Both the position numbers and the translations under genes were made by a program. Below, piece by piece: positions 47,936 to 59,500 of a DNA stretch of 64,000 bases; the stretch's first letter is position 1, and every line of letters begins with the position of its first letter. The notes under the pieces are model-generated. The model worked only from the letters and a program-made list of their open reading frames with translations. It searched no databases and was not told the DNA's origin. The stretch is from Siphonodentalium dalli (lineage: Eukaryota; Mollusca; Scaphopoda; Gadilida; Siphonodentaliidae), in the NCBI GenBank assembly GCA_032622095.1, contig CP136067.1, forward strand, positions 56,151,899-56,215,898. Direction: 5' to 3'.

Positions 47936-48985
47936 TTTTTGCTCATTTGCTCATTTTTATTGCTCATTTGCTCATTTTTATTGCTCATTTGCTCATTTTC
48001 TTGCTCATTTGCTCATTTTCTTGATCATTTGCTCATTTTTTTGCTCATTTGCTCATTTTTATTGCTCATTTGCTCATTTTCTTGCTCATTTTCTTGCTCA
48101 TTTGCTCATTTATTTGCTCATTTGCTCATTTTTATTGCTCATTTGCTCATTTTCTTGCTCATTTGCTCATTTTTTTGCTCATTTGCTCATTTTTATTGCT
48201 CATTTATTTGCTCATTTGCTCATTTTTATTGCTCATTTGCTCATTTTCTTGCTCATTTGCTCATTTTTTTGCTCATTTGCTCATTTTTATTGCTCATTTG
48301 CTCATTTATTTGCTCATTTGCTCATTTTCTTGCTCATTTGCTCATTTATTTGCTCATTTGCTCATTTTCTTGCTCATTTGCTCATTTTTTTGCTCATTTG
48401 CTCATTTTTATTGCTCATTTATTTGCTCATTTGCTCATTTTTATTGCTCATTTGCTCATTTTCTTGCTCATTTGCTCATTTTTTTGCTCATTTGCTCATT
48501 TTTATTGCTCATTTGCTCATTTATTTGCTCATTTGCTCATTTTTATTGCTCATTTGCTCATTTTCTTGCTCATTTGCTCATTTTTTTTGCTCATTTGCTC
48601 ATTTTTATTGCTCATTTGCTCATTTTCTTGCTCATTTGCTCATTTTCTTGCTCATTTGCTCATTTTCTTGCTCATTTGCTCATTTTTATGCTCATTTGCT
48701 CATTTTTATTGCTCATTTGCTCATTTTCTTGCTCATTTGCTCATTTTCTTGCTCATTTGCTCATTTTCTTGCTCATTTTTATGCTCATTTGCTCATTTTT
48801 ATTGCTCATTTGCTCATTTTCTTGCTCATTTGCTCATTTTCTTGCTCATTTGCTCATTTTCTTGCTCATTTGCTCATTTTTATTGCTCATTTGCTCATTT
48901 TCTTGCTCATTTGCTCATTTTCTTGCTCATTTGCTCATTTTTTGCTCATTTGCTCAGTTTTTGCTCATTTGCTCATTGATTGGTG
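47936..48985. repeat. GCTCATTT simple-repeat array, ~1.05 kb
   Basis: The unit is TTGCTCATTTGCTCATTTT plus a short variable tail (ct, tt, ta or at), about 20-21 bp, made of GCTCATTT half-units. Three plus-strand frames stay open for 325-346 codons and would encode Leu/Ile/Phe/Cys/Ser/His-rich repeats (AHLLIF, LLICSF). I take these as spurious. The array sits inside a 361-bp satellite context. Confidence 0.93.
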
Positions 48986-49019
48986 CATACTCAAGAGTCA
49001 TATACCTAACATCCAATGT

Positions 49020-49310
49020 ACGTTAATGGTGTCATAGCGTGGGTACATAGAAGACTGTATAACACTATGCCTATGTCCGTATCTGTTGCCACACCGTGAG
49101 TGGATTGTCCACCTTTAATGATGTCATAGCGTGTGTACATTCAAGACAGTATAATACTATGATTATGTCTGTAGCTGTTGTTGGTAAGATGTGAAATATA
49201 AATTTCAAGGTTCAATTCATTCGTGTAGTAATTTCGTATATGTTCAACGCTCTTCATTCGTGCGCTTGTATTGTTAACATTCATTCATAATGAGTGTCCC
49301 TTTAGATCGA
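49020..49310. repeat. Partial 361-bp satellite unit
   Basis: ggtgtcatagcgtgggtaca, tggtaagatgtgaaatataa and attgttaacattcattcata repeat the satellite in the same orientation as 45456-47290. This shows the satellite continued on both sides of the GCTCATTT array. Confidence 0.85.
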
Positions 49311-50011
49311 TAAATAAGTTAAAGGTCATTACATTCCACAGTCAAATCTATTGGTGATCGAATTTGATAACTATTTTATTGGAACAACTAAGAGTATTAT
49401 TCACGTGAGATCAATGAGTCCCAATTATTATAAATAATATACTGCAGGCATCGATGGATACCTGATTGCCACATTTAGTGATCACGTGATAAACTGATAA
49501 AATGTCCAAAGCGTAAGTATGAATGTGGGGCGATAAGTCATCGAACATGTCTGAACCTCTCATTGGTACAATAGCAGTGATATAATGTTACATCATCGGT
49601 GCTACCTGTAGTTTCGGTATATGATCGTAAGTGTGACTGGAGTGATAAGGGGTTATTACGTAATGTTGTTATAACAATGTCATCAAAGCAATTTCTATAA
49701 TTGAGTGTCTCACGATCTGACGTAATATGTATGCATGTTTTGGATAACTAATTATCGTGTGAATGACACAGTTTATCAGCCTTAATTGATACTAACCCGT
49801 TAAACAACTATTTCTGCTCAAATCGATATGTTTTCTGAATACCATATAGCTGTGACCGGGGAAATAATAGAATTCATTTGGTAAAGCAAAGGTGTGAAAG
49901 ACACATTGTTACCACCAATGTGGCGTGTGTGATTGCGTGTACATCGCTCATGTTCCATGTAAAAATGGCTGAGATTAAATCATCATTCATTCAATATGAC
50001 AGTTCATTCTG

Positions 50012-50283
50012 GGTTTGGAAATTTTGGAAGTTTTGGAAATTTTTGGAGTTTTGGAAATTTTGGAAATTTTGGAAATTTTGGAAATTTTGGAAGTTTTGGA
50101 AATTTTTGGAGTTTTGGAAATTTTGTAAGTTTTGGAAATTTTGGAAGTTTTTGAAATTTTGGAAGTTTTGGAAATTCTGGAAATTTTGGAAGTTTTTGAA
50201 ATTTTGTGAAATATTTGAAAGTTTTTGAAATTTTGGAAGTTTTTGAAATTTTGGAAGTTTTGGGTTTTGAAATTTTTTTTTTG
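50012..50283. repeat. gaaattttggaag minisatellite, right arm
   Basis: This is the complement of 44632-44905, with units of the type ggaaattttggaagttttg. It differs from the left arm in unit order and number, so the two arms have drifted apart since they were identical. Confidence 0.9.
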
Positions 50284-50472
50284 GGTTTTGATATTTTGGG
50301 AATATTTTAGTACAACCAATTTTACCCTCAAACAATTTTACCCTCAAACAATTTTTAGACCCAAAGATTCTATTTTTAGATGTGAAGGTAACGAGACACC
50401 CACAACCAATTTTAGACCCCAAAGATTCTATTTTTAGATGTGAATCCAACGAGGCATCTATTCTTCTTCTGT

Positions 50473-51366
50473 ATTCAGCTAACCTAGCTGAATTCAGCTA
50501 TATATTCTACTCTCAAACTGGCTGTTTTTCGATAATTAACTCGAAACGATAATTTGTGCATAAAAACTATGTTACGCCAGTCTCCAATCCATTTCAAACA
50601 AATCAAAACGGTCACTTGTTTTGTGACACAAGTGTTGTGTTTTGTCGATGTCGATTATGTGTGAAAACTCACTACGGCGATCGATGTCAGTCATAGCGAT
50701 GTAATAACTCTCTAATGCATTGCGGAATAATTTGACTATATTTAATACAATATTCAACGCCGAAGATTTTATTGGTGCTCTAAAAGTATTAAATAGTTGA
50801 AATGGGGGACATCTCTAGCCCGAGATTAACTGAGTGAGCACAGCTCACCACTTTAGCTTACCGCACACTATGTGTATTAAATACCGTTGTAAACAAATAG
50901 TTATCAGTATCGCTCACAACCAGTTAGTGGTGTGAGTGTTCAAATTATTGAGGGTATGTATACCATTCTAAGGCTACTTTCCGTTTTAGCAGCGGGGTAC
51001 AGGAGTGTCTTCGATGGGTAGATCTTTGTTTTACAAGTGATTTAGTTATGTTTTCACAGAATATAATCCCCAGGATATTTACGTTCACCTCCCATCGTAG
51101 TAAGTTTTCACAAAGTCGAAATCGCTGTGTCGTTAAATTGCAACATTTTCATTTTGTCACAATACAAGTGACGCTGTATATTTACCAGTTTGAAAGTAAC
51201 CGGATAACAGGGTGACCTAAATTTGTTGTGCAAATTAGCGCTTCTAGTTTATTATTGAAAAACAGCCGGTTCAAGAGCAGAATATTTAATATATAGCTGA
51301 ATAGACTGATTATTCACAATAATTCAGCTAGGTTGTACTTGTAATTCAGCTAGGTTGTACTTGTAA
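50473..51366. mobile_element. ~890-bp TIR element in the right arm
   Basis: The left end reads cagctaacctagctgaattc then agctatatattcta and caaactggctgtttttc. The complement of the right end reads caacctagctgaattattgt then agctatatatt and gaaccggctgtttttc. The termini are imperfect inverted repeats of ~75 bp with a small insertion on the right. The interior, including a 61-codon minus frame at 50572-50757, is not recognisable. Confidence 0.7.
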
Positions 51367-51421
51367 GTTGTAGCTGTATCTGTATGACAATATTCTCACA
51401 TTTGTCAGAGCTGATAAAGTC

Positions 51422-51538
51422 CCAAAAAAAAACCAAGTTTTAATTTAATTTCTAAATGGTACCAATAAGAGCAATAGCGAAAGCAGTTATCATTATTAGT
51501 AATACCATTTAGAAATTCAATTAAAACCTGCTTTTTGG
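51422..51538. repeat. Hairpin abutting the foldback element
   Basis: taatttctaaatggta and its near-complement taccatttagaaattcaatt lie within arms of ~37 bp that run from ccaaaaa to ttttttgg-type ends. It starts where the foldback arm ends, so it may mark that boundary or be a separate small element. Confidence 0.7.
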
Positions 51539-51889
51539 ATGCAGTGACTCGACTCTCGGGTGAGGATGTGACGGTCGAAATTTTGTAAGCATAAATATAT
51601 CGCATCGTTGCTGCGTGAATTTGAGGAACTATATCAAATATCAAATGGATGTTACACTGGACATAAATGTATATAACAGTTATAAAGCGGAATACAGTAT
51701 ATTCACTTACTGTGATGTGACGACTCTTGAAAAATGCATTTTGGCAGCTAGTTAATTTCAAAAAAAAATTCTTTGTCGTTGGAAAAAAATGTCGAAAACG
51801 ATTTGCGCATGCGCCACTTTCGGTCGCTGATCCTTATAATATTCGATAGAGTTATCTCCTCTGATTGTTTCTCCATTCTCCGGACGGCA
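51539..51889. other. No recognisable gene
   Basis: Part of a 118-codon minus-strand frame (51405-51761) crosses into this stretch and overlaps the hairpin. It has no recognisable domain. I see nothing else. Confidence 0.4.
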
Positions 51890-52425
51890 ATAACTAAACA
51901 CCTAACTAAACACCGTGTTTAGATTCACCCAAACAGTCAGTGTTTTAATGTTAGAGCCTCATGGAAAATTGATATTATATAGAAGTATTGTATATATACT
52001 TAAACAAACTCAGTCTGACTGACATACTTATTTATTATACTATAAGCATATGATCTTCCCTTATACTTGCATGCAAGCATACTATATTTTTCGGAACTTG
52101 GTTTACTGTGATATTCACATTGAGTGTCACTATAATGTAAATAACATGTATAGAACATAGTTTGTGCATATTCTATGATTAATAGTTATATGTTTATAGA
52201 CTATGATTAAATAACGCATACCGTAATGATATATATGTTGTTGCTCATTGCATGAATATAAGTACCTCGATACATTGGAAACTAAACACCTTATACCTAA
52301 ACACATTGCAAGAAACATCTATACACAAAACCTAAACGAGATGTTTACTATCTATACGTGGTGTGTAGAAAATAAACACCTACACGGAAAGTTACACGCG
52401 TCAACACGACTCTGTTTTTTCAGTG
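51890..52425. repeat. Right subterminal region of the CACTG element
   Basis: Two clusters of CTAAACAC/GTGTTTAG lie at 51893-51930 and 52280-52310, five exact copies in all, plus looser forms (ataaacacct, gatgtttact) up to the TTTTTCAGTG end. The motif matches that at 30350-30745, which ties the two ends to one element. Confidence 0.72.
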
Positions 52426-52427
52426 TA

Positions 52428-53142
52428 GCTTCAGAACTCATCGAACAAACCACCAGATAGACTAAGTAAATTACCCCCGCCCCTTTTGATTTTCTTCCCA
52501 AAAAAGTTTGGTACAATTAACAAAACGAATTCCTACATCGCAAGATATTTCGTCCCGATGATTTCAGTATGTGCGCTACTCTGCGTTTCTCTGTGCTAGT
52601 TAGAGCTCTATAATTTAAATAATTTTCACTGACAATTGTCACGAAAGTCACGTAATTTCTTTCACCAATGTAAATTATCTTGATTACAATTTCGATTCGA
52701 AATCATGTAGACGCTCGTGTGTAGTCGCATATATAGGCTAACCGCGGCCTGCTGATGAGCAACCGCATTTGCTGGCGGTTGAGCATGTATACACTAAGGT
52801 CCATGTCACTCGACAACCATAATCTTGTGTGATAGACACGCCGACGATATACTGTCTCCAAACACGGATCTCTCAGGCGATTCGATCGGGCATCAATTTC
52901 ACACATTTTAAATTACACCACTACTTTATATCGCATCCCAACATACATGTATCCTCGCCCAATAGGTTCATCATACTCGATCTATAATATTGACATAGGT
53001 TCATTTTGGATTATTTTATTCTGAAATAAGCCGACAGTGGACTCATATCCGTTATTCCATTTTAAGGCGCGGACCACTGTGAAAACACATTTCAAAGAGC
53101 GTGCATCTGGTAAATCGTGAGGTGGTTTATTCGTGTTATTAT
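52428..53142. repeat. Repeat E, split copy, right part
   Basis: gcttcagaactcatcgaaca onward matches 55886-56577 in the same orientation (tttaaataattttcactgac, ccgcggcctgctgatgagca, cgacagtggactcatatccg). The part 52995-53130 also matches 22060-22280 and 22795-22930 in complement. The homology stops at ttattat, where a palindrome begins. Confidence 0.85.
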
Positions 53143-53299
53143 TTAAGGAATAATCTCGGTTTCCTAATTTAATTACACAGTCTAAAGGCATATGCCGAAT
53201 CGCAAACCTATAAATCGCGAAGTGATTTATAAGAGTTTGTGATTCGGTATATGCCTTTAGACTGTGTGATTACATTATGAAACCGAGATTATTCCTTAT
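53143..53299. repeat. Long palindrome, ~65-75-bp arms
   Basis: aaggaataatctcggtttcc and acacagtctaaaggcatatg are matched by complements cctttagactgtgt and ccgagattattcctt on the other side. The centre is at cgcgaagtgatttataag. The sequence differs from the 22991-23148 palindrome but the architecture is the same. Confidence 0.88.
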
Positions 53300-54170
53300 A
53301 ATTATACCATCGATTGTTAAATATTGATTTAAAAAACATATTCGCCCTTGAAATACGATTGAAACAAGGAACTGTATGTTCTCAAATAACGGACCGAAAG
53401 AGATTCAGTGTCCGAATAGGATCTGTGACGACTTGCACCGAAAACAACTCGCCCCATTCCCGTCCGAATAATATCGACCCATCTGTAGATCGAGCGGGTT
53501 TTTCCCGAACGTATGTCAAGGACGAAACAAAACATTAATAAACTTTTGATGAAAAGTATACATTATTAGCAGAATGTGGGAAGAGGAAAACATTTAGTTA
53601 GTCTCCATGTCAACTGGGAATCATGAACATGCGATAATCAATAAGTTTAGTGAGCATTTTCTTACAGGAATTCTCCTATCAATCGGCAGTGAGCCAAATA
53701 CTTTTCAATTTCGATTTTTCCCACAGTCATTTTGTGTCATTGTGATTTTACCGAGAAACAAGTTTTCAGAAGAATTAAATCATCATGGCATTTAAGGAAT
53801 TTTAAGATGATTTATATTTCAAAAACTAATATATTTGGTAAAATTTAAAGTGATTATTAAAACACTTGTGTCCAGATAATTCAGACACGTAAACCTTTGT
53901 AACACTTTTTAACATATCGTTACACTGAGACCAGTAGAAGAACTATCATGCCGTTTTCTCGCAGGGACGTAATTAGCGCCCTCGTGTGTATACTGTCCTA
54001 GACATTCTAGATAGCTATGGTTCGCTGGGCGTTTTATTTATAAATAATGGGTTTTCCGGTTGTGACAATTCGCAGTAGGTCCCTATTTGCGGAGGTCCCC
54101 TAATTCGCGGAAGTCCCCTAAAATGGTCGAAATATGTTGATTTTAATGAGGGAACGGGTGCATATATGTC
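53300..54170. other. No recognisable gene
   Basis: Overlapping plus and minus frames at 53314-53538 lack motifs. A 62-codon plus frame at 53607-53795 is unassigned. gcggaggtcccc/gcggaagtcccc (54089-54120) is a short duplication. Confidence 0.4.
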
Positions 54171-56577
54171 AACAGCTATACACATTTCGAATGTGTTTTG
54201 AGTACATTGTAATTAAGCTCAGTCGAAGTATCCTTCACTATAGGAAATTTTTATAATAATAGATAACCCATACAACACACGGTGCTCATTAATATGTTCT
54301 AAAACAAATATAGTCTATTAGTTTTTTAAAGACAACGAGCGATACTTAGTATTCATCTCCGCTACTGATAACATAACAGACGAAACATATTCGGAGGTAC
54401 ACAAACGCTGAACCCGTAAACTGCATGCAATTCCTGTAAATCTGCATCATAATGTACATCACCTCTCCGCAATGCAGATATTTGTTTCTAAATTAGATAT
54501 CACGTGACGTTTGCGATGGCAGTAACGTTTCTTTAAGAAAAGGTGCGAGTATGGAGTCGATCAGTTGCATTAATACTTGTACCAACGCCAACGGAGCATA
54601 TATCTGCTCTTTTACACACGCTGTGCATATATGTATACATGTGGCGTGCAAGATAAAGAATAGGTGTGACCCTATAGGCTAAGTTATCGCAGAAATGACG
54701 GGAAACTCATGCTAAACATTGTCAATTAGCTGAAAGGATATCATGTCCATTGCACAAAGGAACCGCTTATTTGTGTACCTTATCATTAGATGGCAAACGA
54801 GCCTGAGGACACACACATGTCAGTTCACACTGTACCGCTGACCCACTAATGTTATTTCTTACATGACGGTTGATTCATGCATGTACATGTATCAATGGCC
54901 GGTATAATGTCTGACTCTCAACGCTAATGGTGCGCTTCTGGCGTCTTAACCTCTTCCCTGCTAATGGCGTCGAGTGCTGGGCCGATGACGTTATGGCCAT
55001 TTTCCAGTGGAAAATATAACGGGAATATTGACTCAGTTGATATGCTATTATCATTCACAGTCGTGGAACACCATACAGTGTTTGAAACATTTAGATACAG
55101 TTGTTTCGATACACATATCTCTGCGTTCCAGTTATGAATAATGGTCAACTACTAGTGTGCTTTTTGAAGGTCCGTACTCAATTCGACATATAGCACACAC
55201 CGTGACATTTTACGTCCGTACTCAGCATTGACGTATATATCAGCCAATATGTTAACGTAAAACTCGTGCGTTGTCATCTCGCGAATGTTGTGTCGCGTAA
55301 TTTATTGTGTCTCAATTCTCAGAGTAAACAGAGTGGTTTCTGGTCCGAAGCCACACGTGACAGCCCCAAAGCGTAGCAAAGAGACAGGATCAGACAAAGT
55401 ATCCCATTTGCGGAAAATCTCATTTCAAAACCCCAAGGATCAACGGGATTGACTTATACATGTACCTCCTCTGACAGGAGTCGAGCACGGTCTTCAGATG
55501 GAGTTCGTTCACAGTTCATGTTCGAAAGGAAACAAATTTACATTCGGATACATGTACAAATGTTCTGATCAGTGTATCCGATTTGTTCGCGACAATTGGG
55601 CAGGTGTCCCGTGTGCGTATTGTCACTGCTATACCATCACAATGTGAGGTCGATTTGAGTCAGCAGTGATGAATAAGGTATTTCCTGCCTACAGGAAAAC
55701 GGTTAATTGGCTTACATTGCAGTTAAGGAATTTGAAACTTTAAATATACACGTAGGTCGAATTGAGTCAGTAATGACAACAAACAAGGTACATGCTGATT
55801 CTGCCTTCACTAAGGAATACGGTTAATTGGTTTACAATTCATTGAATGAATTGGAAACATTACATATGTACACGTAGATGTACATAGCTTCAGAACTCAT
55901 CGAACATACGACCAGATGGACTAAGTAAATTACTCCCTACCCCTTTTTATTTTCTTCTCAAAAAGTTTGGTATAATTAACAAAACGAATTCCTACATCGC
56001 AAGTTATTTCGCCCCGAGGATTTCAATATGTGCGCTACACTGCGTTCTCTGTGATATTTAGAGCTCTATAATTTAAATAATTTACACTGACAATTGTCAC
56101 GAAAGTCAAGTAATTTCTTTCACCAATGTAAATTATCTTGATTACAGTTCGATACGAAGTCACGTATGCGTTCGTGTGTAGTCTCATATATAGGTTAACC
56201 GCGGCCTGCTGATGAGCAACCGCATTTGCTGGCGGGTGAGCATGTATACACTAAGGTCCATGTCACTCGAAAACCATAATCTTGTGTGATAGACGATATA
56301 CTGTCTCCAAACACGGATCTCTCACGGGCATCAATTTCACACATATTAAATTACACCACTACTTTATATCGCATCCGACATACATGTATCCTCGCGCAAA
56401 TATGTTCATACTCGACCTATAATATTCACATAGGTTCATTTTGGATTATTTGATTCTGAAATAAGCCGACAGTGGACTCATATCCGTTATTCCATTTTAA
56501 GGCACGGACCACAGTGAAAACACATTTTAAAGCGCGTACATCTGGTAAGTCGTGTGTTGGTTTATTCGTGTTATTAT
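54171..56577. repeat. Repeat E, uninterrupted copy (empty site at ~55884)
   Basis: This copy is collinear with 27977-30349 followed directly by 52428-53142. At 55882-55894 it reads gtacaTAgcttcag, with one TA where the other copy carries the 22-kb insertion. It lacks the ~700 bases found at 29105-29840 of the split copy. It has no recognisable coding region. After ttattat it continues as unique DNA. Confidence 0.87.
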
Positions 56578-59500
56578 CCGCCCATAACGAACTTATAATA
56601 AGTTATTATTAGTCGACAATAGCACTAAAACACTGTCATTTTCAGTTGGTCGGACTCAAAATGAGGCGATTTTACTCCGATTATGAACCTTAAACAAATC
56701 CTATTACAGTATATAAGCCGATAATGTGCTGCTTTCCGGGAGAACAGGCTGCGCATCCATAATCCTAAATGTATCTTCTGAATTGTCATTACCAAGTGTT
56801 AATTGTTTGGGTATCGCTACAAAATCCATGTAAGCCTATGTGCATGTACATGTAGTTTAATCAGCGGCAGAGCCATACAAATCCAAGATAATACTGAAAT
56901 CGGGTTAGACATACATGTACGCGGTAAGACAAAACCAGTCTGCCTCGGGTTTCTATTTTTTTTTGTCGCTGGCTCAGTTTAAACTGACTCTCTTCGGCTA
57001 TACTTCTCTGACCCGGATGTGAAGTGCGATGGATATTTCGGTCTGTGCAACAGATCTAGTTTTCAATCGATTGGTAATCTTTAGGCCTCAAATCAAACCA
57101 AAAGTAAATCACCGCTCTTAACTCGTCCCGATGAGCACAGTATATGTCGATAAATACCAAAATACATGTACATGCACGTTGCGCATGCTACATGACCCGG
57201 GTGGGGTGGATTGTAATACTGCCATGGTAAAATACAAATAGCTTGTCTCATATTTTGTGCGGAACGTCGAAAAGTCTTTTCAGAGTACAAACATATGAAT
57301 CAATCGGCCTATTTCAGTGAAAGCAACGTGACAAATTAGGGATACTACTATATTTTAAGATTAGTTTAAGCATATGGTCATTGATGACCATATATTGTTC
57401 ACAGTATGAATGTGGAATCAAAAACCAACTCTGATATACATATGAAATAATGAATGCATTGTAACTGTAGCATGCTGACATTATAGAATGTATACAATTC
57501 GATGTACATGTATATGCATCTGTATGTCTATATCAAATTATTATTGTTAATAGGGATGCGCCTGGTGACCACCTCCTCATCGAAGTAAGTTTTTGGCAAG
57601 GTACATTTGGGATATTCAACAGTATTTGGTATTTTGGTTTTGATTTGTTTTCTCTATTCTTAAGTATGATTGCATAATGACACAATATGTAGCCTAGGCG
57701 TGTATAACTCATGTCAGTGCAAAAATAAGACTGAATCTACCAGTTAATTATATATACTTTTGAAATGTAGCGAGTATCTTATTGTTGTTGAATATGGGAG
57801 GTGATTGAAGAAAAACTTCCAGGATTATTTTTGTTTCCAAGTTGGCTTCAAAGTTGCTGAGATATCGGTCTCTTTCGACATTAAAAACTGTAGCTATTAC
57901 AAGAATTGTGGTACATGTACTGTCGGAAGATTACGAGTTGCTTTGAATGTGCTTGATTCTCTACAGTTGTTACGAGCTATATGTAGGTTATTGCCAGATA
58001 TTCGAAGAGGGCGTTTCCAAGGAAACATCACGACTGCGCGGAATGACGTTCGCTGACTATTATGGACAACCTTCAATCATCTGCCGCCCTTGAGCTTGTT
58101 TATCGCGCGGACGTCACGTGGCGTATTAAGTTCAGGTTAACTAGGTTGAAAATAGTTCACTATTATATCTTGGATCACGTCAGTATGCCATCAATACCAT
58201 GTGCCGTACGATCGGTATATAAACGACCATTAGAGGATACCATACGACTGATTGGCGTAAAGGCGGAATCCCTTATCTAATTTCCTCAGAACATTAATGG
58301 CATTAGAGGGTAATCCCAAACAAATATGAGCGGACTTTTTATAGCCATGTGCGATCGCCGGCCGTCATTCTTTACGATCTTGTTTCATCGATTGTGTATA
58401 TATTGGCCTACATAAGTCAACGGTATTGGTTGCTTATATGGGAACATATCTCATTTGAATTACATTGACCGTCATCTTTGGCCGTCATCTCCAGTTTGAA
58501 CCCGGTTCAATGAAACCCCTCGGTTCCTATGTCCAGCCATACCTCGTAGTGTCTTCACATCGTTGAGCAAAACAATGGTACACTACTACCGTGCGAACCG
58601 CCGCGCGTTCTATCGACAGTGAAATTCTTATCATAAAACAGACGAAGCTCATTCGAACCTCCAATTTTTTTTTCGGCGTAATTTGGAGCGACGGATACGA
58701 TATGTCGATAAATAAACGAACTATTGATATACCGGCTTCGTGTGCTCTGAAAAACAATTGCCAAAGTCACAGCCATTTTCAGCCGTTTTCAACTTTTCGT
58801 CAGAAGTCAGACAAACGCTCTTTATTACTACCGTATCAGGAATAGACTACCACGGAACGATCTTTTCTGTTCCATTTCGTGAAAATGGCTGTTTTGTGTT
58901 TGGAACCCAAACACCGTTTTCACTGTTGCATTTTTCATTACTTCAATACGTCTTTTTTGGTTGCAGAATTCTCGTAGAAAGGTAGTTCGGGTATTAATCG
59001 ACCTATTTCGATACTGAGAAAAATTCAAAAGCGAATAATAGTATGTGTATTTTGGAGCGCAAACCGTCATGTGGCTTTAAGACAACAAGGAAATTTTTAT
59101 TGGAGCTTCTACAAACGAGAATTGCTCTTACTTGTAAATTGATTGGGGATAAGCTATTTGTAAATTTCGATAATATTTTCAATTTTTATAACATTAAAAC
59201 GGCATCCTAACCTAACAGTATAATATAAATTGACGATTTATCAAAATCCGGTATACTTAGGCTGGACATGAGATGACGACTCAATCCTTTTTTAACCGTG
59301 GATTTTAATTCGTATATACAATCAATTCAATGGACAAATTTGTTAATATTGAGTGTGTCTCTCATTGGAGTATTTTGTCTTGCCACAATTATTAAGTGCA
59401 TGCTCTCCTCTTCTCTCCTCTCTCTCGTTTAAAAGAGTTGTTGCCAATTAACTGATCACGGACCGACCACAAACGGCCCCTTAAACTCCGCTCAACTAGA

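Larger units (their letters stand above)
44384..51424. mobile_element. ~7 kb foldback element with ~1 kb arms and satellite core
   Basis: The left arm (about 44384-45455) and right arm (about 49450-51424) are inverted copies. Landmarks are ctggcaaatgtgagaat at the tips, gatgcctcgttggattcaca, cccaaagattctattttt, a long TTCCAAAA-type minisatellite, and tttatcacgtgatcactaaa near the inner edge. The right arm is longer because an ~890-bp transposon (50473-51366) sits in it. The core of ~4 kb is tandem repeats only: a 361-bp satellite, a GCTCATTT array, and a second inner-arm fragment (47445-47655). No transposase is present. Long inverted arms containing subrepeats recall Drosophila FB elements; this is an analogy, not a family assignment. 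Confidence 0.7.
30350..52425. mobile_element. Candidate 22-kb CACTG-ended, CMC-like transposon
   Basis: The left end reads CACTGAAAAATCAAGTG and the reverse complement of the right end reads CACTGAAAAAACAGAGT, so the termini share CACTGAAAAA. TA lies at 30348-30349 and at 52426-52427. The unsplit copy of repeat E at 54171-56577 shows the empty site: gtacaTAgcttcag with one TA. GTGTTTAG or its complement occurs 8 times in the first 400 bases and 5 times in the last 540. CACTG ends, subterminal repeats and a short target duplication are known features of the CACTA/Mirage/Chapaev (CMC) superfamily. No CMC transposase is recognisable inside. A ~0.9 kb element split by a 21-kb insertion is a fair alternative. 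Confidence 0.6.

Noticed and set aside
47939-49037. Three overlapping 325-346-codon frames read as membrane proteins
   Set aside because: They are the three registers of one GCTCATTT array; openness follows from the unit lacking stop codons.
44384-51424. Polinton/Maverick element on the basis of long inverted termini
   Set aside because: None of the expected polymerase, integrase, ATPase or capsid genes is present, and the core is only tandem repeats.
54924-55148. Coding gene in repeat E
   Set aside because: The frame is not kept in the homologous copy at 28-29 kb, where indels break it.
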